Origin: Bacilli bacterium
GTDB lineage: Bacteria; Bacillota_I; Bacilli_A; RFN20; CAG-826
NCBI GenBank assembly: GCA_017502465.1
Contig: JAFVUY010000111.1
Coordinates: 1 to 40,163 of the forward strand
Length of the DNA stretch: 40,163 bases
Direction: 5' to 3'
Position 1 is the stretch's first letter, and every line of letters begins with the position of its first letter. The notes under the pieces are model-generated. The model had not been told where the DNA came from and did not search any database. It saw only the letters and a list, made by a program, of their open reading frames with translations. The position numbers and the translations under genes are program-made. Positions 30,607 through 40,092 of this stretch are shown one piece after another.

Positions 30607-33600
30607 ATGTCTAAATTAACTTTTGAACGCGGAAAACTTGATGATGGAATGGGTTATTCCTTCTTTGGCGAACTTAAAAATAATGAAAGAAATGGTCTAG
30701 GTGTTTTGCACTGGGACCTTGATAAAGATCATTCAACTTATTATTCTTATGCTTTTGGCTTTTTTAAAGATGATTATCGTTCTGGTTTTGGTGTTTCAAC
30801 ATCTGAATCAGGTTTATTATTAAATTCATTTACTCAACATTGGGACGCGGAAGGCTGTTCAGTTCACGTCTCTAATCAAGAAATGGATTTTTATTATGAA
30901 AAAGATAAAAAACGTGTTAATAGAAGCTTCTTGTTTACGCACAATTCCGATATTTTAAAAGTTGCTTTTTACGATGATAAAGGAGAAGTTAGTGCTACTA
31001 AACAATATCGTTTACCATTCACTTTTGTTATTAAATGTGACTCTATGACCTCTTTACATAATCAAACGCTCCCATATATTTACGATAGAGAAGAACCAGT
31101 TATTAAATCCGATGGAAGAGTTAGCAAAGCTAACCCTCACATCTCTCTTAAAAAATTCAATAACGGCACTCAAATTGGTAAATTCGTTAATGACAAATGT
31201 TCTGGCTTCGGTATTTATTATTTTGAAAAATCTAAAGACGTTGTTGTCGGTGAATTTGACGGAGTATTTAATAACTCATATGTTTTATATACATATGATT
31301 CAGGACGTTCAATTCGTTATGGATTTTTAGATAAAGATGACAAATGGCAAGGATATGTTGTTGAATTTGATGACGAATATATCATTTCTATTTTAGAAAA
31401 GAAAGATGGAAACACTACAAATTCATGGAGAATTAAAGACTTAGAAGAAATCGGAAATCCAGGAGACGCGGTTGGAGAACAAAACCCATTTAGTGAATTA
31501 ACAAAAGCGGGTGAAACTATTTTAGAAGGTGCTTCTAAAGAAACTGGTCCAGAAAAAACTAAATCTAAACGTTTATCAATCGATGAATTAATTGGTTTAA
31601 CTACTGTTAAACAACAATTAAAACGTTTCACCGCCTTCGTTAAGAAAAATAAAGGTAAGGAAATTGGTCATAACAATCTCCATATGTGTTTTAAAGGAAA
31701 TCCTGGTACAGGCAAAACAATCGTCGCAAGACTTATCGCTGACGAATTATATAAAGCCGGAATTTTAAAAACTAATAAATTAGTTGAAACAGACAGAAGT
31801 GGCTTAGTCGCCCAATATATTGGGCAAACAGCACCTATGGTTAACGAAAAAGTTAAAGAAGCTATGGGTGGAGTTCTCTTTATCGATGAAGCATACAATT
31901 TGTATCAAAAAGATGCGGAAAAAGATTTTGGGGTTGAAGCGATTGCGACCTTAGTTAAAGCGATGGAAGATTATCGCGGACAATTTGTTGTTATTTTTGC
32001 AGGATATAAAGATGAAATGGAAGAAATGCTTAAATATAATCCAGGTCTTCGTTCTAGGGTTGGATATCATTTCGATTTCCCAAATTACACTAAAGAAGAA
32101 TTAAAACAAATTGGTCAATTAATTATCAAAGATTTAAATTATGAAATTACTCCTGCTGCTCTTGATTTAGTAATTGAAGTTGTTTCCTCAAGAATTTATG
32201 AAAAAACATTCGCTAACGCAAGAGACGTAAGAAATATTTTAGAACAACTTCTTATGATTCAAAGTGAAAGAACACTTGATGATATCGAAAACCGTTTAAT
32301 TGAAGAAGTTGACGTTAGAAATTACGCGAAAGAAATCAATTTTGAAATTACCGAAAAAGGACAAGATATTGAAGGTGGAGAATTCAATAAACTTGTTGGT
32401 TTAGAAACCGTTAAACAAAGAATTAAAAGAATTGAAGCCTTTGTTAATAAAAATAAAGACGTCTTAAAAATGAATACCCACATGGTATTTACTGGTAATC
32501 CTGGTACAGGCAAAACTACAGTTGCAAGAATTATTGGTAATATTCTTTTTAGAGCAGGATTGCTCCCATCAAATAAATTAGTAGAAGTTGATAGAGCAGG
32601 ATTAGTTGGTCGTTATGTTGGTGAAACCGAAACTAAAACTAACGAAGTAATCAAAAAATCATTAGGTGGAGTCTTATTTATTGATGAAGCTTATTCTCTT
32701 GCAAGCGGAGGAGAAAATGATTTTGGATATGAAGCTTTAGCAATTCTTCTTAAAGCGATGGAAGATAATAGAGGTAAATTATGCGTTATCTTCGCAGGAT
32801 ATGAAAAAGAAATGAAACATTTCTTAGCCTCTAACTCTGGTCTTAAATCAAGAATTCAATTCCATATTAATTTCCCTGATTACACCGCAGAAGAACTTAT
32901 CCAAATTGCGTTTAATATGCTTGAAAATAAAAAATATAAGGCCTCAAAAGAAGTTATTGCCGAACTTGTTAACGCTGCTCTCACATTAAGATGTTCAAGA
33001 GATTTTGCTAATGCAAGAACAATTAGAAACTTCATCGACAGTGTTATCATGATTCAAAATACAAGAACGCTTGGAACTGATGATAGAGAAATCAAAAAAG
33101 AAGACGTTGAAGTCTTAATTAAAGATGAAGGACTATCTCTTACTGCAAGTAAGAAAGATGAGATTGAACCTATTTCATATGATTATGTTAAAAAATTATC
33201 TGATGAATGGGATGATAACGCTTTCACATTTAATAAGCGTGATACAGATGAAAGAGTTATTCACCTCACAAATAAAACCGCGGAAGGCGCGAGTGAAGGT
33301 AGTGGATTCATTATTTCCCCAGATGGTTATTATTTAACATGTAATCACTGTATTGAAGGAAGTATCGACCTTAAAACACGTGTTACCTTCTATACAAGGC
33401 AAGGAAAAAGAGTCTATGTTGAATATGATACAGTTGTCGTAGCAGCGAATAAAGAACACGACTGCGCTTTATGTAAAATTTTAAATTTAGACTGTGAACT
33501 TCCATATATGCCACTTTCATTTGAACCTATTGATACATTAAAAGATAATTATGTCGTTTTAGCAGGTTATCCTCATGGATTAAGAAGAGTTAATGAAATT

Positions 33601-33831
33601 TCCTTCTTTGAAGGAAGAGTTATCTCTCAACAACATAATGGTGATGATGACAAGATTTACACTGACATCATGGGTAAATCTGGATGTTCAGGATCTGCAG
33701 TTTTCTATAAAGAAAATGGAAGAGTTATTGGTGTTTTCTGTGGCGCGATGCTCTCGCACAACCAAAACCTTGTTGAAGAAATGAATTATCTTAAACCAAT
33801 TTCTCATGCGATTGATTTATTTAAAAAATAA
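30607..33831 (+). CDS. MORN-like / two AAA+ (CbbX-SpoVK-type) / trypsin-like protease fusion
   Basis: 1074 residues behind AAGGAGC. Residues 1-290 have Gly/Phe-rich MORN-like strands (ELKNNERNGLGVLHWDL). AAA domain 1: Walker A KGNPGTGKT (363-371) and Walker B VLFIDEAY. AAA domain 2: TGNPGTGKT (629-637) and another VLFIDEAY. Both have the IGLT(V)V.K start and FAGY sensor of the CbbX/SpoVK group. The C-terminus is a trypsin-like domain with a complete triad: His914 (TCNHC), Asp952 (EHDCALC) and Ser1028 (GCSGSAVF). No TM or signal peptide, so it is cytoplasmic. It is probably an ATP-driven remodelling protease; the substrate is unknown. Confidence 0.85.
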   Translation: MSKLTFERGKLDDGMGYSFFGELKNNERNGLGVLHWDLDKDHSTYYSYAFGFFKDDYRSGFGVSTSESGLLLNSFTQHWDAEGCSVHVSNQEMDFYYEKDKKRVNRSFLFTHNSDILKVAFYDDKGEVSATKQYRLPFTFVIKCDSMTSLHNQTLPYIYDREEPVIKSDGRVSKANPHISLKKFNNGTQIGKFVNDKCSGFGIYYFEKSKDVVVGEFDGVFNNSYVLYTYDSGRSIRYGFLDKDDKWQGYVVEFDDEYIISILEKKDGNTTNSWRIKDLEEIGNPGDAVGEQNPFSELTKAGETILEGASKETGPEKTKSKRLSIDELIGLTTVKQQLKRFTAFVKKNKGKEIGHNNLHMCFKGNPGTGKTIVARLIADELYKAGILKTNKLVETDRSGLVAQYIGQTAPMVNEKVKEAMGGVLFIDEAYNLYQKDAEKDFGVEAIATLVKAMEDYRGQFVVIFAGYKDEMEEMLKYNPGLRSRVGYHFDFPNYTKEELKQIGQLIIKDLNYEITPAALDLVIEVVSSRIYEKTFANARDVRNILEQLLMIQSERTLDDIENRLIEEVDVRNYAKEINFEITEKGQDIEGGEFNKLVGLETVKQRIKRIEAFVNKNKDVLKMNTHMVFTGNPGTGKTTVARIIGNILFRAGLLPSNKLVEVDRAGLVGRYVGETETKTNEVIKKSLGGVLFIDEAYSLASGGENDFGYEALAILLKAMEDNRGKLCVIFAGYEKEMKHFLASNSGLKSRIQFHINFPDYTAEELIQIAFNMLENKKYKASKEVIAELVNAALTLRCSRDFANARTIRNFIDSVIMIQNTRTLGTDDREIKKEDVEVLIKDEGLSLTASKKDEIEPISYDYVKKLSDEWDDNAFTFNKRDTDERVIHLTNKTAEGASEGSGFIISPDGYYLTCNHCIEGSIDLKTRVTFYTRQGKRVYVEYDTVVVAANKEHDCALCKILNLDCELPYMPLSFEPIDTLKDNYVVLAGYPHGLRRVNEISFFEGRVISQQHNGDDDKIYTDIMGKSGCSGSAVFYKENGRVIGVFCGAMLSHNQNLVEEMNYLKPISHAIDLFKK

Positions 33832-34271
33832 TGAAACCATTTGTTACTAAAATAAAAAAGAACAAATATGAAAAAATTAGCAAAGAATATTTGATTCTTG
33901 GCTATAAAGAAAGCGAAAAGGTCGATCTTGGTAATTATTATCAAGTCACCTTTACATGCGCTTTAAATAATGAAGAATTATCTAAGTGTCTTAAAGAATA
34001 TAAATTATATAAAAAACAAGAAATTCCTTCGATTGTTCCATTATTTATTTTTGTTCCAATTGTCTTTATTTTGCTTTCTATATTTTTGATTTGTTTTTTG
34101 AAAGATAAAAATAATTTTGACCTTTATTTCTTTTCTCTTTTACTCCCAGCTTTGATGATCTTTGTTGTCGTTTCTATTTATTCGATATATCGAATGTATA
34201 AAATTAATAATTTTATAAACAAAGGCGAAGCAATACAAAAAGAGATATTGAATAACGCTAAAAAAAGATAG
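33831..34271 (+). CDS. small membrane protein
   Basis: 146 residues; ATG overlaps the stop of the AAA-protease gene (TAATG), so it is translationally coupled. A basic cytoplasmic N-terminus, then two TM helices (IVPLFIFVPIVFILLSIFLI and FFSLLLPALMIFVVVSIYSI) and a charged tail. It could anchor the upstream protein to the membrane. Unknown family. Confidence 0.65.
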   Translation: MKPFVTKIKKNKYEKISKEYLILGYKESEKVDLGNYYQVTFTCALNNEELSKCLKEYKLYKKQEIPSIVPLFIFVPIVFILLSIFLICFLKDKNNFDLYFFSLLLPALMIFVVVSIYSIYRMYKINNFINKGEAIQKEILNNAKKR

Positions 34272-34300
34272 AAAAAGAAACTCAATCGAGTTTCTTTTTT
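34272..34300. terminator. bidirectional terminator between convergent operons
   Basis: AAAAAGAAACTC-AATC-GAGTTTCTTTTT, a perfect 12-bp stem with T runs on both strands. It serves the plus operon and the minus-strand lipoprotein operon. Confidence 0.85.
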
Positions 34301-35687
34301 AGTTGTTATTCATCCAAGATGGAATAACTGTGGAATTGATATTTGTGTAATAAAATTTTAAATATGTAGTTTTATTTTCTTGCATGAATCCTGTTTCAAT
34401 AAGTTCGATCTCGTTAGAATCATTTAAGGTAATTTTTAAATGAGTAGTTGTAGAGGAGAGAAGTGAACTATGAACCCCCCATACAGCGTAATCGAAATAT
34501 TGACCAGAAGAATATAAAAGAATATTTTCTATTTCATATGTTTTTTCGCCTGTCTTTTTAAATACAGAACTTGAAATATCGAAATATCTTGGGCCCATAT
34601 CAAAGAAATTAGAGAAACTATAGTATTTAGATTCACTTTGAAGAACCTTATTCCATTGATAATAATTAACGCTTACAAAGTCGTATTGATATACATAATA
34701 CTCTCCATCTTCTAAAACAGCTTTATAATCATAATTATCTCCACGTTTATATGGTTCGTTGTCCTCTTCACTTCCGTGATGGAAAAAGATAGTGTCTTCA
34801 GTGAAATAGCCAATAATTCTATCAATAGAGGAACCAGTAGAAGTTACGTATTCTTTGTTATATGTAAAGTTTGTTAAATTTTTATATTTAGTTAAAGCTT
34901 CGTTTAATTCTGGATTATTGTTAGTAAATGGTTTTAATTGTTCATATTTTGCTTCATCGTGGTTAAAATATTGAATTTCTAAAGTGTTTTCTCTAATGTA
35001 ACTGCCTCCATCTAGACTAGGAATATCAAATTCAATAGATGTGATTTGGTTTTTGTCATTAGTTTTAATGATAGCTTCTTCAATAAGATTAACACCTATG
35101 GTGTTATAAGCTTCCACTAAAAAGTTGGCTTTGCTTTTAGAAAGCAAAATATCCCCATTATCAAGAAGAGTTAAATCTCTAGTTGTAATAAAATCAAAAG
35201 GATTTTTAAATTCAAAGTCATAAACAATTGGAATGAAAGAGCCTTCGCTATCCTCAGCGACGAGGGTGGAGATTTCTAATTCGTTTTGCAAATTGATTTT
35301 ATGTATTTCAGCGTATCCTGTTTTAGTGTTTTTATAATATGTCACTAATGGAACTCTTGTAGTTCTTTTTGTGACCTCATTTGCTAAACCAGTATTTTTA
35401 TCTATATCATAGCTAAAAACTGTTTGTTCTCTAGAATGGGAACGCTTTTCATCTTGATAATAAAAACCAAAGTCATATGTTATTTCACTTTTAATATCAA
35501 CAACACTAGGTTGATCAGGATGAATAACTGAAACAGTTTGAAATAATCTAAGATTATGTGAGGCTTCTTTTAAAGATGAAAGAACCTTATCTAAAGTAGT
35601 TGGGGTTCTCTCGCTAGCGGAAGAGCATCCTGCTAAAGAGGAAATTGATGATATTAACACTAATAATTTGATTAATCTATTATTCAT
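34299..35687 (-). CDS. lipoprotein (fourth gene of secreted-protein operon)
   Basis: 462 residues behind AAGGAGGAAATATAA. Signal peptide MNNRLIKLLVLISSISSLAG with lipobox LAGC (Cys21). A low-complexity Ser/Thr stretch follows. The rest is beta-rich with Asp/Glu/Tyr and resembles its two upstream neighbours in composition and length. No motif of known function. Probably an outer-surface lipoprotein paralogue. Confidence 0.7.
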   Translation of the reverse strand: MNNRLIKLLVLISSISSLAGCSSASERTPTTLDKVLSSLKEASHNLRLFQTVSVIHPDQPSVVDIKSEITYDFGFYYQDEKRSHSREQTVFSYDIDKNTGLANEVTKRTTRVPLVTYYKNTKTGYAEIHKINLQNELEISTLVAEDSEGSFIPIVYDFEFKNPFDFITTRDLTLLDNGDILLSKSKANFLVEAYNTIGVNLIEEAIIKTNDKNQITSIEFDIPSLDGGSYIRENTLEIQYFNHDEAKYEQLKPFTNNNPELNEALTKYKNLTNFTYNKEYVTSTGSSIDRIIGYFTEDTIFFHHGSEEDNEPYKRGDNYDYKAVLEDGEYYVYQYDFVSVNYYQWNKVLQSESKYYSFSNFFDMGPRYFDISSSVFKKTGEKTYEIENILLYSSGQYFDYAVWGVHSSLLSSTTTHLKITLNDSNEIELIETGFMQENKTTYLKFYYTNINSTVIPSWMNNN

Positions 35688-35700
35688 TTATATTTCCTCC

Positions 35701-36930
35701 TTAAAGTGAATTAATATCAAGCCATGAAGGCAAGGTAGTTGTTTGATAATTTGAAATAGTTTCATTAACAATATATCTTTGAGTATTTCCGAAGACGGAA
35801 GTGATATTAGTGATATATCCATCATTAACTTCAACAGTCGCAGATATTCCTTCTTCAGAATAATAGTTATAATCGTTAAGAATTAAATATTCAGCGTTTA
35901 AAGTCGCGGAAGTGGAATCAAGATAATAAATACCTTCTGATTGTTTGTCGAATAAACGATAAGATAATTCATTGAATCTTGGTAATATGTTAATCAATTT
36001 AACATTGCTCATTTGTTTAATGAATTTGTTGGATGAATAACGATAAATATATTTATCGTAATTATTACCGTTTTTCTTATATAAAATATCTCCATTATTC
36101 GCCCCGATATGTTCTGAATCATTATGCAAATAAATGTAATCTCCAGTGTTATATAAAGTAACATCTTCGCTTAAATTAGGAGATTTAAATGTAAGCGTGT
36201 AATTATTAGATAAATTATTTAAAGCATTTTTAATAATCTCATCATTATTTTCTTTTGCGTTTAAAACATTTAGTTTAGGTGTATCATAACTTAAAGAAAG
36301 TTTAACTTCTTTACTAATAACTGCTTCGATATACATGTCATAAGAGGCTGCATAATGTAAAATCTGATCTCTAATATCAAAATCAATAGAGGTAGCTAAA
36401 CCATTTTTAAGATTAATTTTAGCTTCTTTGACATTGGCGTCGACACCAAATAATGTTTGAAGAATGATACTTGCTTTATAATCTTTTAAATAATAGCCAT
36501 CTAAGATGTCGTCAGCGTCTAAATAATCAAAAGGTGATGCATAATTATCCGCGTATGTTGCAATCATAGAGTTTATATATTTTGTTTTAGAAATAACCTC
36601 GTTGCTATTAGTTAAAACTTGATATAAAGCTTGTCCTGAATCTCCTTCATAGTAGGTTATAGAATTATAATCCCCATTATCTCTAGTTGCAGGAGTTTTA
36701 ACCCAGTTGATATAGATATAGCCATAATCTCTATTAACATGTTGCTCGTTAGAGAAATTTAAATAACTATAATCTTTAAAAGAATAATGTTCAATTAAAG
36801 TTGCATCGACATTAACATGTTCAAGTAATGCATCAATAATTTTTACTTTATTTTCATATGAATTAGTATTAGAACCACAAGAGGCAAGTGGTAATAATAT
36901 TAATGGTAAAATTAATAATTGTTTTTTCAT
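35701..36930 (-). CDS. lipoprotein (third gene of secreted-protein operon)
   Basis: 409 residues behind AGGAGGAATGTGGA. Signal peptide MKKQLLILPLILLPLASCGS with lipobox LASC (Cys18). The mature chain is rich in Asn, Tyr and Ser with repeated short beta strands. Only 13 bases separate it from the next gene. No family recognised; paralogy with neighbours is suggested by shared plan only. Confidence 0.7.
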   Translation of the reverse strand: MKKQLLILPLILLPLASCGSNTNSYENKVKIIDALLEHVNVDATLIEHYSFKDYSYLNFSNEQHVNRDYGYIYINWVKTPATRDNGDYNSITYYEGDSGQALYQVLTNSNEVISKTKYINSMIATYADNYASPFDYLDADDILDGYYLKDYKASIILQTLFGVDANVKEAKINLKNGLATSIDFDIRDQILHYAASYDMYIEAVISKEVKLSLSYDTPKLNVLNAKENNDEIIKNALNNLSNNYTLTFKSPNLSEDVTLYNTGDYIYLHNDSEHIGANNGDILYKKNGNNYDKYIYRYSSNKFIKQMSNVKLINILPRFNELSYRLFDKQSEGIYYLDSTSATLNAEYLILNDYNYYSEEGISATVEVNDGYITNITSVFGNTQRYIVNETISNYQTTTLPSWLDINSL

Positions 36931-36945
36931 TCCACATTCCTCCTT

Positions 36946-38373
36946 CTAATAATTAATTAATAAGTCTATGACTCCTTTAAGAGCCTCAACATTTCTAATA
37001 TCTGTTTGGTTGAAATCTTTAAAGGAAATTGATACTTTTTCTAAGCTTCCACTTGTCATATATGTTAAGTGAGCGTTTAAATTATTTTCTTTATCGAAGA
37101 CAATTGTTAATGTTTGTAAGTTATAGTCAAAAATTGAAAAATCAATATATGTGTTTGTGTGGACCAAAATCGGATCCATTGATGTTAATAAAGCATTTAA
37201 TATATCAACAGAGAAGCTATAATCCACAATTGTCAAACTTGTGAAATCTAATATATATCTTTCATTTTTAAATTCAAAGAAATCCGCGGAAATCCTTGCA
37301 AAATTAGGCAAAAGTTCTTCGAAAGTCGCGAAATTTAAATTTGAATAAGTGTCCATAAAATCACTTTCTGGGGAGAAAGCATATGGGGTATAGGCACCTG
37401 CAACAGGTAGGACTCCAAAGAATGTTTGACCATAGCTCATATCGTATAAAGCGAGGTCACTTACCATCATTGAAGGAATAATAGGATCGAGTGAATCAAA
37501 AACAAAATAAGTGTTATATTCAATACCGCCATTAACTGTGTTTTTGATATTTTGGGTGAAATTTCCTTGATTGATTTTAGCTTGGAAATTATTAACTTTA
37601 TCTAAGAATATGTTCTTACTAGAATCATCCATTTTCGCTTCAAGACCTTCAAGTCTTTTAACTCTAGAAATGTATGAAATCTTACAGGAAAAGTCTTCAA
37701 AGAATCCACCGAATTTATCTTTTTGAACTCTTTTAAAATTAAATGAATTAAGTGTTCCATCTTTATCTAAAAGGAATTCAACATCGTCAATATAAATATT
37801 ATAGGTAGCATTATCCCAAACATATTCTTCCACATAATAGAAGAAGTCACTTAAATCATGGTTAAGGAAACCGTAACCTAAATCAGTTAATGTAAGTGTG
37901 ATACTGTCACTAGTTTCACTAGCGATGAAGTATGAATTGAATTGATTTTCATTAATATTAACTAATCTTCTAAACGCTGAACCATAATTTTCTTTGAAGG
38001 TTATTTGAGTTTTGCCGTCATCTTCGAATAATGGGAGTGTTTCTGCGTTATTTGAAATATTGATTTTTGTCTTATATGCAAAGTTATCTGAATCAGAAAT
38101 GACATAGTCTTCAAATGTAACAACATTGTCTTTGCTTAATTTAAAATACCTTGCTGTGTCTTCGACTTCATCATAATGAAGATAATTGTTTTTCGTGCTT
38201 GTTGTTACATTAGATTCAATCTTATGAGCGCCTTTAAGCTTACTTAAAAATGTTGAAATAACAGTAGAACTTAAATATTTAGGAGCTTCATTATTTTTGT
38301 TTGTAACAACATGTTGATTAACACTTGCGACTCCTAAAAGAGGGATTAAAGCTAAAACTAAAAGTTTTTTCAT
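36946..38373 (-). CDS. secreted protein (second gene of the operon)
   Basis: 475 residues behind AAGGAGGGCAAAATAAT. Signal peptide MKKLLVLALIPLLGVASVNQ, without a lipobox cysteine, so it is secreted freely or held by its neighbours. Beta-rich, with repeated aromatic-acidic strands and no recognised catalytic motif. It starts one base after the upstream gene ends, indicating tight co-expression. Confidence 0.65.
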   Translation of the reverse strand: MKKLLVLALIPLLGVASVNQHVVTNKNNEAPKYLSSTVISTFLSKLKGAHKIESNVTTSTKNNYLHYDEVEDTARYFKLSKDNVVTFEDYVISDSDNFAYKTKINISNNAETLPLFEDDGKTQITFKENYGSAFRRLVNINENQFNSYFIASETSDSITLTLTDLGYGFLNHDLSDFFYYVEEYVWDNATYNIYIDDVEFLLDKDGTLNSFNFKRVQKDKFGGFFEDFSCKISYISRVKRLEGLEAKMDDSSKNIFLDKVNNFQAKINQGNFTQNIKNTVNGGIEYNTYFVFDSLDPIIPSMMVSDLALYDMSYGQTFFGVLPVAGAYTPYAFSPESDFMDTYSNLNFATFEELLPNFARISADFFEFKNERYILDFTSLTIVDYSFSVDILNALLTSMDPILVHTNTYIDFSIFDYNLQTLTIVFDKENNLNAHLTYMTSGSLEKVSISFKDFNQTDIRNVEALKGVIDLLINY

Positions 38374-38374
38374 A

Positions 38375-39946
38375 TTATTTTGCCCTCCTTAATGTAATTG
38401 TGGCTTGATTATCTTTAATTTTATTAACTTCGAATGTGATTCCTAGTTCGTCGCCTTCATAGAAAGTGAAATCTTTATAAAAACCTTCTAGACCAAAAGA
38501 ATCGCCTTGCAAAAATAGATCGTTATCATTTAATTCGATATTAGATGTCGCGTGTCTATTTAATGCGTTTTTACTTAAGGCTAAACAAAGAGGGTTGTTT
38601 GAGGTAATGCCATAGGATGAATAATTATTCAAATAATTATTTGTATGTCTATAATCATAAACATATTTGACTTTTTCGTTATTTGAAAGAGTAATTTCTT
38701 CATCGAAATTTAACGCATCATTATATGGGAAAAATGATTTCCCATATCCTCTAATAAGTCTTGCGTCTACATGAGTTAAACGAAGTCCTTCTAAGGAATA
38801 TAAAGATGAACCTAAAGGATTTTCTCCTTTATCGTCATAACTATTTAATCCAGTAGGTGAGAATAAATCTAACATCAAATATTCATCAAAACAGCTGTGT
38901 GTGTCGTTATATAAAACAATACTTTGACCTGATTCTGAGAACCTATTTAATGTAAGAGTTAATCCATCATCGTCGATATCACTTGCTTTTATTAAAGTTG
39001 GTGTAATCCAACCGAGTTGATATTTTGAGAAACTTGAATGATCTCCAACAAATCCATCCATCATATCTTTTCTGCCCATTGTTGCTCTAAAGATTGAATC
39101 TTGATTTCCGGTTGTGTCTGCATAGTCATCTAGACCTAACATTAATCCTGTTTGATAGATTGGGACTCTTGCAAATAAGTTAGTCGGAGCACCTTTAACT
39201 AATAATTCGCTGGTAACCGAATATGAATTAATAGGTGTTTCGCTTGATATATCTTTTGAGAAATAAATATTATCGTAATCTAAAAATTCAGACATGACTA
39301 AATCCATATTGCTCTCGCCTACTCCGATTCCATAAGGGTAATTAACAAGAATTTGGATAGAGTCTATTTTTCCATCTTTATTAGAGTCAAAATGGTCTAA
39401 ATTATATGTTTTAGTGGTGACAAATAAATATTGATAGACATAGTCTATAATTTCATTATGGACACCTTCAACAGTTTTTGTTCCATAGGTAATATTATCA
39501 ATTAAACTTAAAAAGTTTTCTTTATATGTTATTGTAGGAGTGACAACACCGCTTATAGTTAATTTGCCATAAGAGGATCTTTGATAATAATCGCTTAAGG
39601 ATGGATAGGTTACATTATTTTCACCAAAATAGGTATTTTTAATTTTAACTAAGTCTGCTTGATTAAAAGTAAGGTCAATACCAGTTTGGCCTTCTAATAA
39701 TGAATCCCCATAAAATGTTATAGGGACTACTAAAATATTGGCTTTTCCTTTGGAAGGTAAACCAAAACTATTTTGTGAAATTCTTATTTTGTTTAAATCG
39801 CTAAGTTCAGCCTTAGGGTTTTTTAATGTTGGTTGTTCCGCTCCCTCAATCGCGTTTTTACCTGGCTTCCAGCCTTGGTTACAGCCAGAAAGCAAGAATG
39901 TAGACGCAAATAAAGAGGCTAGAAGTAAATTATTAATTCTTTTCAA
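38375..39946 (-). CDS. M6 peptidase-like lipoprotein lacking the zinc motif
   Basis: 523 residues from TTG 39946 (AAGGAGTGG upstream; an ATG at 40006 has no RBS and precedes it). Lipobox LLSGC at about Cys22. The middle looks like immune-inhibitor-A (M6) peptidases: ILVVPITFYGDSL, SLSDYYQRSSYGKLTISGVV and SSFSKYQLGWITPTLI. Where HExxHxxGLxDYYD should be there is YQTGLMLGLDDYADTTGNQD, so the zinc ligands are gone. DSNKDGKIDS (about residue 200) is an EF-hand-like calcium loop. First gene of the operon. Likely a catalytically dead surface protein with an M6 fold. Confidence 0.7.
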   Translation of the reverse strand: MKRINNLLLASLFASTFLLSGCNQGWKPGKNAIEGAEQPTLKNPKAELSDLNKIRISQNSFGLPSKGKANILVVPITFYGDSLLEGQTGIDLTFNQADLVKIKNTYFGENNVTYPSLSDYYQRSSYGKLTISGVVTPTITYKENFLSLIDNITYGTKTVEGVHNEIIDYVYQYLFVTTKTYNLDHFDSNKDGKIDSIQILVNYPYGIGVGESNMDLVMSEFLDYDNIYFSKDISSETPINSYSVTSELLVKGAPTNLFARVPIYQTGLMLGLDDYADTTGNQDSIFRATMGRKDMMDGFVGDHSSFSKYQLGWITPTLIKASDIDDDGLTLTLNRFSESGQSIVLYNDTHSCFDEYLMLDLFSPTGLNSYDDKGENPLGSSLYSLEGLRLTHVDARLIRGYGKSFFPYNDALNFDEEITLSNNEKVKYVYDYRHTNNYLNNYSSYGITSNNPLCLALSKNALNRHATSNIELNDNDLFLQGDSFGLEGFYKDFTFYEGDELGITFEVNKIKDNQATITLRRAK

Positions 39947-40022
39947 AATGATCCACTCCTTAAAATTGCATAGATATATTTTAGAGATTAATATATATTT
40001 TTTCAATATAAATACAATTTTA

Positions 40023-40040
40023 ATTGAGTTTCACGATTTT
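40023..40040 (-). repeat. 18-nt element shared with the left end of the window (copy 2)
   Basis: Exact reverse complement of 124-141, lying about 77 bases upstream of the M6-like gene start on the minus strand. See copy 1. Confidence 0.4.
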
Positions 40041-40092
40041 TGACAATTAAACATTGTCTTACTTTGTAAAATCTTCAATAATTGTGATTTTT

